Assembly: GCF_020179385.1 (NCBI RefSeq)
Contig: NZ_JAIBLJ010000001.1
Location: 1 to 64,000, forward strand
From: Alkalihalobacillus sp. YIM B00296
GTDB lineage: Bacteria; Bacillota; Bacilli; Bacillales; Fictibacillaceae
Direction of reading: 5' to 3'
Length of the DNA: 64,000 bases
Shown here: piece after piece, positions 23,509-33,158 of the stretch
Layout of the letters: every line of letters starts with the position of its first letter
How positions within the stretch are numbered: position 1 is the stretch's first letter
Made by a program: the position numbers and the translations under genes
Notes under the pieces: model-generated
Database searches by the model: none
Seen by the model: the letters and a program-made list of their open reading frames with translations, nothing else
What the model was told of the DNA's origin: nothing

Positions 23509-25791
23509 ATGAAAATACAAATCCATACGATTGCAATTGCAGCCATCTTCGGGATTTTCACTTCACCGTCCCGATGGTGGCTGTGTTCATTCATCATCCT
23601 TCATTTATTTTTCAACAGGCACCGTTTATCTATGTTTGCCCATATCCTCATAGTCAGTACGTACCTCTTCTTCCTCGTTTATACTCCATTTTACATCTCC
23701 CAACATGGAACTCAGTTAACTCCAATTACTTCTATGATCAACGGAAAAATTATTTCAATGCCAGTCATAGATGGAAACCGCATGACATTCCATTTTAAAC
23801 TCCCTTATAAAGAAACGTTAATGGTCCATTATGAGATCCAGACCGATATAGAACAAAAAGAACTTAGAAAGCTTTATTATGGCGATCGCTGCAGTTTATC
23901 TGGAACACTCGAACGCCCGTCAGTCAACCGTAATTTCTACGGATTCGATTATCGAACTTACTTGGAACATTCATCCAATATCCATTGGATTTATAAAACC
24001 AATAACCTTTCAACACGTGAATGTACACGGGGTAACGGTCTCCTGGTATCTTTATATCATTTTCGTCAGAACAGTATTGCCCTGATCAATGAAGAATTCC
24101 CGAGAGAACTCACAGGAATGATGAACACATTGATTTTTGGGGACAGAAGCGGGATCGACGAGTCATTGCAAGAACAATATCAAAGTCTTGGCCTCATTCA
24201 TCTTTTAGCCGTTTCAGGGCTGCATGTAGGTACGATTTTAGGCCTTTTTTACTTTCTTATGATCAGAATCGGAATCGTTAAAGAAACAGCTTTATGGGTA
24301 TTGATTCTTATTATACCATTCATCATATTACTGACTGGAGGAGCAGCTTCAGACATTCGTGCAGGTTTGATGGCAGCGGTGATTTGCCTTGTTGTCTTGT
24401 TTCGTATCAAGATAACGACCTTCAGCCAATTATGTATGATCTTGCTCGGATTAACATCGGTTTTCAGCTTTCCTTTCTTATTACTGCTTCTCTGATCTTA
24501 TCAAGTAAGGTGATATTACGTGAGATATCACCCTTCCGGCAGCTTTTATATGGGTCTTTTATTGCACAACTGGCCTCCTTACCGGTTGTCATATGGAACT
24601 TTTATGAGTTTTCCCTTTGGTCACTTCCTGTCAACATGATTTTCATCCCTTTTATGACGGTCATCCTTCTACCCTGTATTTTGACCACTTTCTGTATGTT
24701 TTTATTTTTCCCTTTTCCGGTTTGGGGTATTCTTAGTGATTTCCTAAGTGTTTGTTTTAAAATCCTTCACGCTGTCATGCAATGGGTGGAAACCCTTCCG
24801 ATAGGGGTTATCACCCTGGGCCGGCCCAATGTAATTCTGATGTTCGGAATGAGCTTATCCTTTTATTTATTTTTGATTGCCTGGGAAAAAGGTGGAAAAC
24901 GGCTGATTTCACCATATTTGTGTATCTTGCTCGTATTAGGTATCCAACTTTATTATCCGAAAATGAATGATAAGGGCTTTGTCACTTTCCTTGATGTTGG
25001 CCAGGGGGATTCGAATCGTTATCGAGTTACCGTACCGGAGGGCAGTTTATGTGATTGACACTGGTGGGATCACTACATTCAAAAAAGAAGAACGGATGGA
25101 AAGAAGACGTAAATTTGATACCGGTGAAGATATTGTTGCAGATTTTCTAAAAGCCCGGCATAAGGAAAGTGGATGCACTGATATTGTCCCATGGTGACTT
25201 TAATCATATCGGTGATTTGGATGGGTTACTGAAGAAGGTGAGAGTAGAGCGGATCGTCTATGGGAAATCGGATCATTTAGAAGCCTCAGAGGTGGAATTT
25301 CTAAAAGGACTTGATGATCCGATCGTCTTTTTAGAAGGAAACATCTCCTGGGAGTCGGTTCGTCTTCTTTTCAGACCTTGAATCCGGGTCAAGCGAAGGA
25401 ATCCCGAAACAACCGCTCGCTCGTTTTGTTTGTGAAAATTCATGGACATTCCTTTTTGTTCACAGGGGATATCGACCAACGAATCGAAGCCCGGATTATT
25501 AGTCATTATCCTGGGTTGAAGGTGGATAATTTGAAAGTTGCCCATCATGGCAGCGAAACATCTACTTCATCATCATTCTTAAATGAAATAAATCCACAGA
25601 CGGCTTTCATTTCCGTAGGCGAAAATAATCGATACAACCACCCATCAACGACCGTCATTGAAAGATTGGAGGAGCGCAGGACAGACATTTACCAAACCGA
25701 TCGGCAAGGTGGGATAATGGTAATTATTACACCTGAAAGCAAGCGTATAAGCACCGTGTTCCCAAAGGATGATATTAGAGATATCAAATAA
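23509..25791 (+). pseudogene. comEC: Frameshifted competence DNA channel ComEC
   Basis: The region encodes ComEC, the channel passing single-stranded DNA through the membrane, but in five pieces. Piece 1 holds the N-terminal domain and the start of the competence membrane domain (LLAVSGLHVGT, DIRAGLMA). The frame is lost near 24441-24460, where some ten or more codons also seem missing before IGFQLSFL. A second break near 25014 splits the FLDVGQGDS motif of the metallo-beta-lactamase-like domain. A third lies near 25155-25162 before LILSHGDFNHIG, and a fourth near 25365-25374. The C-terminal VAHHGSETSTS and NNRYNHPS motifs remain readable. Intact comEC proteins have roughly 750-780 residues, about the span here. 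With no stops inside the shifted pieces, the damage looks recent. Sequencing error is possible, but neighbouring genes show none. Confidence 0.88.
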
Positions 25792-25801
25792 CACAAAATA
25801 A

Positions 25802-25826
25802 AAAAGCGGGGGAATTTTCCGCTTTT
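25802..25826. terminator. Bidirectional terminator between comEC and yqzM
   Basis: AAAAGCGG pairs with CCGCTTTT; on the reverse strand the T-tract is longer, so it mainly serves yqzM. Confidence 0.75.
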
Positions 25827-25863
25827 CAAAACATGTATGTACCCTTTCAAGAGTCCGGGTTCT

Positions 25864-25998
25864 TTATAGCGCAATAGCTTTAATGATCACTGCTGTAAAG
25901 AAAATGACGGTGAAGAATAAGAACGAGTAAACAAAACCTAGACCAGAGTCGACAACGTCATTGGTTTTTGCCTGTACATCTCTTTCAAAATCATTCAT
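25864..25998 (-). CDS. yqzM: YqzM family small membrane protein
   Basis: A 44-residue frame starting MNDFERDVQAKTNDVVDSG and ending in a hydrophobic segment of about 22 residues. It matches the YqzM family, which in B. subtilis lies at the same place, between comEC and holA and on the opposite strand. GGGTTGCGG is the ribosome-site region. The function is unknown; one C-terminal membrane helix with an amphipathic N-terminal stretch is expected. Confidence 0.9.
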   Translation of the reverse strand: MNDFERDVQAKTNDVVDSGLGFVYSFLFFTVIFFTAVIIKAIAL

Positions 25999-26137
25999 TT
26001 CCGCAACCCTCCTGTTTCATCTTAAGTATATGGTATAAGTCGTAAAAAATCCATATATCTATTTTTTACAGTTAAGTGAAACTTATACGATTTCATACAT
26101 TGTTGATTTCCTAAAATCTTGCCCATTTTGCTAAGAG

Positions 26138-26280
26138 TTGACACCTATACTTTCATCTTGCATAGGATAACATAACAATAAGCTTACGGGGAAGAGTTTT
26201 ATCGTTAGTGGTGAAGCTTCCCGGGTCTTGACCGCTAACGTTTATATAAATGGAGGTTCGACTTAAGTGGTTGAGCCTCC
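26138..26280 (+). promoter_or_regulatory. Promoter and folded leader region upstream of holA
   Basis: TTGACA at 26138-26143 with TAGGAT about 19 bases on is a possible sigma-A promoter. Downstream, CGTTAGTGG (26202-26210) pairs with CCGCTAACG (26232-26240) around a GAAGCTTC palindrome, and the second arm of that palindrome could instead pair with GGGAAG near 26189. A further 8-bp hairpin, GGAGGTTC with GAGCCTCC, ends at 26280 before TTTA. The region is clearly structured, but it matches no RNA family I recognise. Confidence 0.4.
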
Positions 26281-26342
26281 TTTACCCTGTACCTTGGCAA
26301 TTTTATCATATATGCTTAAGATATTATAGTGGGGTGATGAAA

Positions 26343-27377
26343 TTGTCTATAAAGGATTTGACAAAAAAGCTGAAGAACAGTTCATATTCTTCACTTTATT
26401 TATTATATGGCAAAGAAAAATACATATTGGAATATACACAAAAAATGATCGTACAAGCTGTTTTGGATGAAGGGACGGCTGACTTTAACCTTTCCGCTTA
26501 TGATATGGAGGAGCAATCTATTGATACCGCGATTGAAGATGCAGAAACCCTTCCCTTTATGGGGGATTACCGGGTCATCATCATACAGAATCCATATTTC
26601 CTGACAGGAACAAGGACCCAGAGTAAAGTGGAGCATGATTTGAAACGGTTAGAAGCTTATCTGAACAACCCTTCAAAACAATCCATTGTGATTTTCAATG
26701 CACCATATGAAAAATTGGATGAACGGAAAAAGATCGTCAAAACATTGAAAAAACAAGGAGATGTAATCCAAGCAGATAAAATGAATGTAAGACTTCAGAA
26801 AGAATGGATTGATTTTGCTGCTAAAGAAGCCAATGTACCGATTTCAAATGGTGCGGCGGAAAGGTTGATTCAACTTCAAGGTGAAAATTTGGCGCTTCTG
26901 ATCAGTGAGGTCAAGAAAATGGCTCTTTATGTTGGCGAAGGTAAAGAAATTGATCCTCAGACTGTTGATAAATTGATTTCACGTTCCCTTGAAAGCAATG
27001 TGTTTACCATGGTGGAGCATGTCGCGAACCGTCGGATCGATGCAGCTTTACGGATCTGCTATGATCTATTGAAACAGAACGAAGAACCAATCAAATTGAT
27101 GGCTTTGCTATCCAGGCAGTTCAGGATTATCCTCCAGGTTAAACAATTGCGTGCGCAGGGACATGCGGAAAAAGCAATCGCATCAACACTATCTATACAT
27201 CCATATGCAGTAAAAATAGCAGCGAAACAAAGTTCATCATTCCAGGAAGATGAGCTGAAAGCGTTATTGATCAAAGCGGCAGACGCCGATTTTGAAATGA
27301 AAACCGGACAACGCGACAAAACGTTGACCCTGGAGCTCTTTTTGACCGGTTTAGCTCGGAAGGCTCAAACCAATTAA
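26343..27377 (+). CDS. holA: DNA polymerase III delta subunit
   Basis: A 344-residue clamp-loader subunit (YqeN in B. subtilis) that opens the beta clamp on DNA. Family features are the N-terminal SLYLLYGKEKYIL, YDMEEQSIDTAIEDAETLPFMGDYRVIII, and the C-terminal LMALLSRQFRIILQVKQL with ELKALLIKAADADFEMKTG. Longer frames are open to 26250. The motif GGGGTGAT sits 8 bases before the TTG at 26343, giving a length close to the 347 residues of B. subtilis; an ATG at 26337 is the alternative. Its own terminator follows. Confidence 0.92.
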   Translation: MSIKDLTKKLKNSSYSSLYLLYGKEKYILEYTQKMIVQAVLDEGTADFNLSAYDMEEQSIDTAIEDAETLPFMGDYRVIIIQNPYFLTGTRTQSKVEHDLKRLEAYLNNPSKQSIVIFNAPYEKLDERKKIVKTLKKQGDVIQADKMNVRLQKEWIDFAAKEANVPISNGAAERLIQLQGENLALLISEVKKMALYVGEGKEIDPQTVDKLISRSLESNVFTMVEHVANRRIDAALRICYDLLKQNEEPIKLMALLSRQFRIILQVKQLRAQGHAEKAIASTLSIHPYAVKIAAKQSSSFQEDELKALLIKAADADFEMKTGQRDKTLTLELFLTGLARKAQTN

Positions 27378-27383
27378 GATGAA

Positions 27384-27418
27384 AGCTGACTTTCTGGAAA
27401 CGGAGGGTCGGTTTTTTG
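27384..27418 (+). terminator. holA: Terminator of holA
   Basis: A 13-bp stem with several G-T pairs (AGCTGACTTTCTG with CGGAGGGTCGGTT) closes a GAAA tetraloop and ends in a T-run. Confidence 0.82.
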
Positions 27419-27484
27419 TTTATTGGCGATTATAATGATATATAAGTGAAACTACTTAATTCCACAGAAACTAAGACAAATGAA

Positions 27485-27508
27485 AAACGACCTGATATGA
27501 GGTCGTTT
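27485..27508 (-). terminator. rpsT: Terminator of rpsT
   Basis: AAACGACCT pairs perfectly with AGGTCGTTT around a 6-base loop; on the reverse strand it runs into five T residues. Confidence 0.88.
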
Positions 27509-27536
27509 CAGATTCCAGTATTACATTCACTTATGA

Positions 27537-27803
27537 TTAAGCGCTAAGGCCGTTTAATTGCTTTGCAAGACGAGATTTTTGTCTAGCTGCAGCGTTTTTG
27601 TGAAGGATTCCTTTGCCAGCAGCTTTATCAAGCTTTTTGGTTGCAACCAAGAATGCACTTTTTGCACCTTCAGCATCGTTGTTCGCTACTTTCGTTTCAA
27701 AGTTCTTGATAGCAGTACGCATGGATGATTTCATCGCTGCATTGTGTGCACGACGCTTATCGTTTGTTTTAACACGTTTAATAGCAGATTTAATATTTGC
27801 CAA
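27537..27803 (-). CDS. rpsT: 30S ribosomal protein bS20
   Basis: An 88-residue, lysine- and alanine-rich helical protein beginning [20 protein letters not shown], with the typical KSSMRTAIK and [19 protein letters not shown] segments. It binds 16S rRNA early in 30S assembly. GGAGGTGA precedes the ATG. It lies on the reverse strand between holA and gpr, the same arrangement as in B. subtilis, and is monocistronic with its own terminator. Confidence 0.97.
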   Translation of the reverse strand: MANIKSAIKRVKTNDKRRAHNAAMKSSMRTAIKNFETKVANNDAEGAKSAFLVATKKLDKAAGKGILHKNAAARQKSRLAKQLNGLSA

Positions 27804-28013
27804 TTCCGTTCACCTCCTTGAATGCAACCGAAATTGCGAAAAATACAACACAAGATATTCTATCAAACCGTTCGTATAAATGCAATCTCTTTTGTACAAA
27901 GATAATCAGTTAAAAGATCTTTTTGCATATTTTCGAGATGAAAGAATGAAAGAGGCGGAAGACGGCTATCCTATTGAATAATGCTAACAACAATTCAGGG
28001 GTGAAATGTGCCA

Positions 28014-29117
28014 ATGGACAAAGATCTTGAAATATACAACGTCAGAACGGATTTGGCGATTGAATCCAAAGAGATGATTACGAAAGAACAGGAACAAGAA
28101 TCGAAGCAAACAATCGATGGCGTCATCGTCAAAGAACGGGAAATAGACGGCATCAAACTTTCAAGAGTAGAGATTGAAGAGGCCGGTCAAAAAGTGACGG
28201 GGAAAAAACCAGGCATCTACTTGACGATGGAGATGCAAGGGATCCGTAAGAAGGATTCAGCTCTACAGAAACGAGTTCAAGAGGTATTCGCCCATGAGTT
28301 CGCCAGCTTTCTTGATGAGCTGAACATTTCGAAAGAAGCTAGCTGCCTAGTAGTCGGTTTGGGGAACGTGAATGTGACACCAGATGCTCTCGGTCCTCGA
28401 ACAACAAATAATCTTCTGGTTACGAAGCATTTATTTGAGCTTGCGCCTGAAAATGTAGAGGAAGGGTTCCGTCCAGTCAGTGCATTAGCACCTGGAGTGA
28501 TGGGGACGACTGGAATAGAAACAAGCGATATCATCGTAGGGGTCATTGAAAAATCAAAACCGGATTTTGTCATCGCGATTGATTCTTTGGCTTCCAGAGC
28601 GATAGAACGTGTAAATTCAACCATCCAAATATCTGATACTGGTATCCATCCAGGTTCAGGAGTCGGGAATAAACGGAAAGAGTTAAGTAAAGATACTTTA
28701 GGGATACCGGTCATTGCTATTGGAGTTCCTACTGTTGTCGATGCAGTCACGATTACGAGTGATACGATCGACTACATATTGAAGCATTTCGGACGGGAGA
28801 TGCGTGAAAAGGATGATCCGACTAAAGCATTGACGCCAGCAGGAATGACTTTCGGCGAACGTAAAAATCTCACAGATGAAGACATGCCCGATGAAGAAAA
28901 TCGGCAAGCATTCCTTGGTATGATCGGAACCCTCGAAGATACGCAAAAAAGACAATTGATCAAGGAAGTTCTTTCACCGCTCGGACATAATTTGATGGTG
29001 ACACCGAAAGAAGTGGACGTTTTCATCGATGATATGGCAAACGTGATAGCAAGTGGTTTGAATACTGCCTTACATGGACAAGTCGATCAACAGAACAGCG
29101 GCTCGTATACCCATTGA
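28014..29117 (+). CDS. gpr: Germination protease (spore endopeptidase GPR)
   Basis: A 367-residue A25-family protease that degrades small acid-soluble spore proteins during germination. The propeptide end carries RTDLAIES, which resembles the cleavage site in its substrates and is removed by self-processing. Long conserved blocks include [56 protein letters not shown] and [20 protein letters not shown]. An upstream GTG at 28008 is in frame, but GGGGTGA is better spaced for the ATG at 28014. The frame is intact, so at least this spore gene has not decayed. spoIIP, its usual downstream partner, is absent. Confidence 0.95.
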   Translation: MDKDLEIYNVRTDLAIESKEMITKEQEQESKQTIDGVIVKEREIDGIKLSRVEIEEAGQKVTGKKPGIYLTMEMQGIRKKDSALQKRVQEVFAHEFASFLDELNISKEASCLVVGLGNVNVTPDALGPRTTNNLLVTKHLFELAPENVEEGFRPVSALAPGVMGTTGIETSDIIVGVIEKSKPDFVIAIDSLASRAIERVNSTIQISDTGIHPGSGVGNKRKELSKDTLGIPVIAIGVPTVVDAVTITSDTIDYILKHFGREMREKDDPTKALTPAGMTFGERKNLTDEDMPDEENRQAFLGMIGTLEDTQKRQLIKEVLSPLGHNLMVTPKEVDVFIDDMANVIASGLNTALHGQVDQQNSGSYTH

Positions 29118-29196
29118 GTTCTAAGGGGTTGTCAATCGGCATAGGCTTGTACCAATACTGAATTTTTAATGTTTTCGAATGGTAGGAGGAAGTTGG

Positions 29197-29550
29197 ATGG
29201 TTCGGTTCATGATGAAGAGTTTCATACTGATATCTGTCCTGTTGTTCGGTATTCTGATCGGAATGCAGCAAGTCGGTGTTCAAATGGACAAGATGAAAGG
29301 TTCTGAAGGAAATAGTGCATTAGAATGGAAAGTCAATGATAGCGGGAACATTGAAGCTGAAGTACTCGGCTCGCAAATTACGAGCCACGACATAAAAGAA
29401 AAACAGAAAAAGCTTGAAGAAGTTGAAGCGTTCAATTTGTTTTCCAAACTTGGCAAAATGGTATCTTCGTTGATCAGTGAAATCCTCAAGGTCATCATGA
29501 CAGTCGTCAGCACTGTCCTGGACAAGATCCTGCATTTTTTGTTCACTTGA
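29197..29550 (+). CDS. yqxA: YqxA family protein (DUF3679)
   Basis: A 117-residue protein with an N-terminal signal-anchor (MMKSFILISVLLFGILIGMQQ) and a charged, probably extracytoplasmic middle. A C-terminal amphipathic or hydrophobic stretch (SSLISEILKVIMTVVSTVLDKIL) follows. The layout and position match YqxA, which follows spoIIP in B. subtilis. TAGGAGGAAG precedes the ATG at 29197; six codons open upstream are ignored. It now follows gpr directly. The function is unknown, with sporulation-linked expression in relatives. Confidence 0.82.
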   Translation: MVRFMMKSFILISVLLFGILIGMQQVGVQMDKMKGSEGNSALEWKVNDSGNIEAEVLGSQITSHDIKEKQKKLEEVEAFNLFSKLGKMVSSLISEILKVIMTVVSTVLDKILHFLFT

Positions 29551-29554
29551 ATTT

Positions 29555-29618
29555 GAAGAAGGACCGGCTCTCAATGTATCTGTTCATCCCCGATACGAGA
29601 AGGCCGATTCTTCTTTTT
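29555..29618 (+). terminator. Terminator of gpr-yqxA
   Basis: GAAGAA pairs with TTCTTC, and CGGC-CTC with GAG-GGCCG inside it; six T residues follow. Confidence 0.72.
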
Positions 29619-29635
29619 TATACGTTAAGAAAGTA

Positions 29636-29860
29636 TAACTTTTCAGCAATGTAGCTAACCGACGTAGCAGAAAAGTTTACGAAAGAAGTATAAGTGCAGC
29701 TAAGGCTCAGCCTTCGCCAAAGCTTGGCAAAGTCCGAGTTTTCTTTATTTAGGCTCTGTAAATCTTAATTATGATTTCGCGAAATTCTCTCCCTCGCTTT
29801 TCCCGCAGGAGTGTCGCAAATTTCGCTTAAGGAAATGTTCAGTAAAAATCAACGTCAGAA
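29636..29860. repeat. Dispersed repeat fragments between yqxA and lepA
   Basis: The left part (AGAAAGTATAAC, then CTCAGCCTTCGCCAAAGCTTGG, here broken over 29708-29729, then AGTTTTCTTTAT) recurs at about 44085-44165. The right part, with CTCGCTTTTCCCGCAGGAGT at about 29793-29812, matches one arm of the repeat at 50025-50215. No gene is visible. Two repeat types appear joined or nested here. Confidence 0.65.
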
Positions 29861-29934
29861 CTTATTATAACCTTTATGTTTGTAAAAGGTCATTTCCTCA
29901 CCACACATTGGATTGCAGTTGAATACATAAACAA

Positions 29935-29963
29935 TTGAATAAACAGAGTGCTATTGCTATAAT
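29935..29963 (+). promoter_or_regulatory. lepA: Sigma-A promoter of lepA
   Basis: TTGAAT (29935-29940), a 17-base spacer and TATAAT (29958-29963) lie 40 bases before the lepA start codon. Confidence 0.8.
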
Positions 29964-30002
29964 CAATGCTAGTGTAATTGTACGACCTTAGGAGTGAAGA
30001 GA

Positions 30003-31829
30003 ATGAGTAAAGAGAAAAAATTAGAGCGTCAATCGAGAATCCGCAACTTTTCGATTATCGCCCATATCGACCATGGGAAATCAACGCTCGCAGACCGGAT
30101 TCTTGAGCAGACAAGTGCTCTGACACAACGTGAAATGAAAGAGCAGATGCTTGATGCAATGGATTTGGAACGTGAACGCGGAATTACAATCAAGTTGAAT
30201 GCCGTTCAATTGACATATAAAGCAAAAGATGGAGAGGAGTATATTTTCCATCTTATTGACACGCCTGGACATGTCGACTTTACCTATGAAGTATCTCGAA
30301 GCCTGGCAGCATGTGAGGGTGCTTTATTGATCGTCGATGCTGCGCAAGGGATTGAGGCACAAACCTTGGCGAATGTCTATCTTGCGCTTGAGAACGACCT
30401 TGAAATCTTGCCGGTCATCAATAAAATCGATTTACCAAGTGCTGAGCCAGAACGTGTCCGTAAAGAAGTAGAGGACGTTATAGGGCTCGATGCTTCGGAT
30501 GCAGTATTGGCTTCTGCGAAAAACGGAATAGGGATCGAGGATATTTTAGAGCAGATTGTAGAAAAGGTCCCTGCTCCTCAAGGTGACCCTGAAGCGCCTT
30601 TAAAAGCATTAATCTTCGATTCTTTGTACGATAGCTATCGGGGGGTGGTCGCTTATATCCGTATCACGGAAGGGACTGTAAAAGTCGGCGACAAAATCAA
30701 AATGATGGCGACTGGTAAAGAATTCGAAGTGAACGAATTAGGTGTATTCACCCCGAAACCAGTCATGAAGGATGAATTGACAGTTGGTGATGTCGGATTC
30801 CTTACTGCATCGATTAAAAATGTAGGGGATACACGTGTCGGGGATACGATCACCAAAGCAAAAGCTGGAGCGGATACACCACTTCCAGGTTATCGGAAAA
30901 TGAATCCGATGGTGTTCTGCGGCTTATATCCTGTCGATTCCAATAACTACAACGATCTCCGAGAAGCGTTGGAACGGTTGGAGTTGAACGATTCCTCCCT
31001 TCAATATGAGGCTGAAACCTCTCAAGCATTAGGATTCGGTTTCCGCTGTGGTTTCCTTGGCCTCCTCCATATGGAAATCATTCAGGAGCGTATTGAACGG
31101 GAATTCGGAATCGGCCTGATCACGACGGCACCAAGTGTTATTTATAATGTAAATTTGACAAGCGGGGAGAAATTGATCGTTGATAATCCGGCTAATATGC
31201 CTGATGCTCAGACGATCGATTACGTCGAAGAGCCGTATGTGAAGGCATCGATCATGACACCGAACGACTATGTCGGTCCAGTCATGGAAATCTGCCAAAA
31301 AAAGCGAGGGAATTTTATTACGATGGAGTACTTGGATGATATCCGTGTCAATGTCATCTATGAAATTCCGTTATCTGAAATCGTCTATGATTTCTTCGAC
31401 CAATTGAAGTCCAGTACGAAAGGGTACGCATCGCTGGATTATGAATTGATCGGGTACAAGCAATCCAAACTTGTGAAGATGGACATTCTCTTGAATGGTG
31501 AGAAAATTGATGCGTTGTCTGTCATTGTTCACAGAGATTTCGCTTACGATCGTGGAAAAGCGGTCGTTGATAAATTGAAAGAGCTTATTCCGCGACATCA
31601 ATTCGAAATCCCTGTGCAAGCAGCAATCGGACAAAAGTTCATTGCAAGAACCAATATCCGGGCATTGCGTAAAAACGTGCTTGCAAAGTGTTACGGAGGA
31701 GACATCTCACGTAAACGTAAGTTACTAGAGAAGCAAAAGGAAGGTAAGAAGCGGATGAAAACAGTCGGGAATGTAGAAGTTCCGCAAGAAGCCTTCATGT
31801 CTGTATTGCGTATGGACTCAGACGATTGA
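30003..31829 (+). CDS. lepA: Elongation factor 4 (LepA)
   Basis: A 608-residue translational GTPase that acts on ribosomes during initiation and back-translocation. The P-loop [10 protein letters not shown] is at residues 20-29, DTPGHVDF is G3 and NKIDLPSA is G4. The EF4-specific C-terminal domain is present, with the [25 protein letters not shown]-like segment split by residues 505-530 and the terminal [29 protein letters not shown] precedes the ATG at 30003; an in-frame GTG three codons earlier is less likely. It has its own promoter and a terminator before hemW. Confidence 0.97.
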   Translation: MSKEKKLERQSRIRNFSIIAHIDHGKSTLADRILEQTSALTQREMKEQMLDAMDLERERGITIKLNAVQLTYKAKDGEEYIFHLIDTPGHVDFTYEVSRSLAACEGALLIVDAAQGIEAQTLANVYLALENDLEILPVINKIDLPSAEPERVRKEVEDVIGLDASDAVLASAKNGIGIEDILEQIVEKVPAPQGDPEAPLKALIFDSLYDSYRGVVAYIRITEGTVKVGDKIKMMATGKEFEVNELGVFTPKPVMKDELTVGDVGFLTASIKNVGDTRVGDTITKAKAGADTPLPGYRKMNPMVFCGLYPVDSNNYNDLREALERLELNDSSLQYEAETSQALGFGFRCGFLGLLHMEIIQERIEREFGIGLITTAPSVIYNVNLTSGEKLIVDNPANMPDAQTIDYVEEPYVKASIMTPNDYVGPVMEICQKKRGNFITMEYLDDIRVNVIYEIPLSEIVYDFFDQLKSSTKGYASLDYELIGYKQSKLVKMDILLNGEKIDALSVIVHRDFAYDRGKAVVDKLKELIPRHQFEIPVQAAIGQKFIARTNIRALRKNVLAKCYGGDISRKRKLLEKQKEGKKRMKTVGNVEVPQEAFMSVLRMDSDD

Positions 31830-31845
31830 TAATATGCTGTTTGCA

Positions 31846-31880
31846 AGGATGGCTCGCTGACTTGAGTCATCCTCTCTTTT
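31846..31880 (+). terminator. lepA: Terminator of lepA
   Basis: AGGATGGCTC pairs with GAGTCATCCT (one G-T pair), followed by CTCTTTT. Confidence 0.75.
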
Positions 31881-31926
31881 ATAAATTGAACCTACAATGA
31901 TTATTCCTTTTGAAAGTGTGATGAAC

Positions 31927-33069
31927 ATGACGAAAGCTGCTTATATCCATATCCCTTTCTGTGAACAGATCTGCCATTATTGTGATTTCAATAAGTTTTT
32001 GATCCAAGGTCAGCCGGTCTATGATTACTTGGATGCAATGGAGGTCGAAATAAAAAAACTGTTGGATTTATATCCAGCAAAACCGATTAAGACGATCTAC
32101 ATTGGCGGAGGCACACCGACTGCTCTTGATGATGAACAGCTCAAGCGGATGTTGGACATAGTCACTACACATCTGCAGCCGATCGATGAAAATATCGAAT
32201 TTACGGTTGAAGCGAACCCATCTGTGACTGAAAGGAAGAAACTCCAAATATTGAAAAATGCAGGTGCCAATCGCATAAGCATTGGTGTACAAGCCTTTCA
32301 AGATACCCTCCTTTCTGCGCTCAACCGAAATCATCGACGTGAAGATGTAGCGAGGATGATCCATGAAGCCCATTCTGTCGGGTTTGAAAACATTTCAATC
32401 GACTTGATGTTCGGCTTACCGGGACAAACGCTCGAGATGTTCAAGGAATCCGTCAGCTTAGCACTTCAACTCAATGTTCCTCATATTTCCGCCTATTCAC
32501 TCCAAGTGGAAAATCAGACCGTTTTTGGCATTCGGGACAGGAAGGGCGAGTTATCGCTTCCGGGGGAAGAGAAAGAATCGGATATGTTCGAATACTTGAT
32601 TGATACATTGAAGCAGAAAGGATTTCTACAATATGAAATCAGTAATTTTGCAAAAGCGGGTTTTGAAAGCAAACATAACCAGGTCTATTGGAAGAACGAA
32701 CCTTATTACGGAATCGGAGCAGGAGCACATGGTTATGTGAAGGATATACGCTATGAAAACGTAAAACCACTTCCGCATTATATCCGTAAACTCGGGGAGG
32801 GTGGTTTGCCTCATAGAATCGTAACCAGACTTGACAACAAGGATCGAATGGAAGAGGAGGTTTTCCTTGGACTCCGTAAAATGGGCGGCGTAAACAAAGT
32901 AACCTTCCATAAAAAATACAATCGTCATATTGAAGATGTTTTCTCAGAACAAATTGACAAACTCACAGCTCAAGGCCTCCTAGTCAATGATAATCAGAGT
33001 ATTCGACTGACAAAGAAGGGGCTTTTTCTCGGTAATGAAGTTTTCCAAGAATTCATCGGTGTAATATAA
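31927..33069 (+). CDS. hemW: Radical SAM protein HemW (heme chaperone-like)
   Basis: A 380-residue radical SAM protein, historically called HemN/YqeR. The iron-sulphur cluster motif is formed by Cys12, Cys16 and Cys19 in IPFCEQICHYCDF. YIGGGTPTAL, RISIGVQAFQDTLL and the HemW-typical HNQVYWKNEPYYGIGAGAH follow. HemW binds heme and is not the anaerobic coproporphyrinogen oxidase itself. The ribosome site is weak; an ATG two codons upstream is an alternative start. It precedes hrcA in the same order as in B. subtilis. Confidence 0.93.
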   Translation: MTKAAYIHIPFCEQICHYCDFNKFLIQGQPVYDYLDAMEVEIKKLLDLYPAKPIKTIYIGGGTPTALDDEQLKRMLDIVTTHLQPIDENIEFTVEANPSVTERKKLQILKNAGANRISIGVQAFQDTLLSALNRNHRREDVARMIHEAHSVGFENISIDLMFGLPGQTLEMFKESVSLALQLNVPHISAYSLQVENQTVFGIRDRKGELSLPGEEKESDMFEYLIDTLKQKGFLQYEISNFAKAGFESKHNQVYWKNEPYYGIGAGAHGYVKDIRYENVKPLPHYIRKLGEGGLPHRIVTRLDNKDRMEEEVFLGLRKMGGVNKVTFHKKYNRHIEDVFSEQIDKLTAQGLLVNDNQSIRLTKKGLFLGNEVFQEFIGVI

Positions 33070-33072
33070 ACA

Positions 33073-33140
33073 TTGACAAAGTATTTTCTCATTTGGTAAT
33101 TTATAAATTAGAATTAGCACTCAAACATAACGAGTGCTAA
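33073..33140 (+). promoter_or_regulatory. Heat-shock promoter with CIRCE operator of hrcA
   Basis: TTGACA at 33073-33078 is followed about 18 bases later by TAATTT/TATAAA. The perfect CIRCE inverted repeat, TTAGCACTC at 33114-33122 and GAGTGCTAA at 33132-33140 with a 9-base gap, covers the start of the transcript. HrcA binds CIRCE, so the chaperone operon is autoregulated and induced by heat. Confidence 0.96.
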
Positions 33141-33158
33141 CAAGGGGGATGAGACTCG

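Noticed and set aside
28277-28750. A long reverse frame opposite gpr.
   Set aside because: It is a codon-bias shadow of the strongly conserved gpr gene, with no ribosome site.
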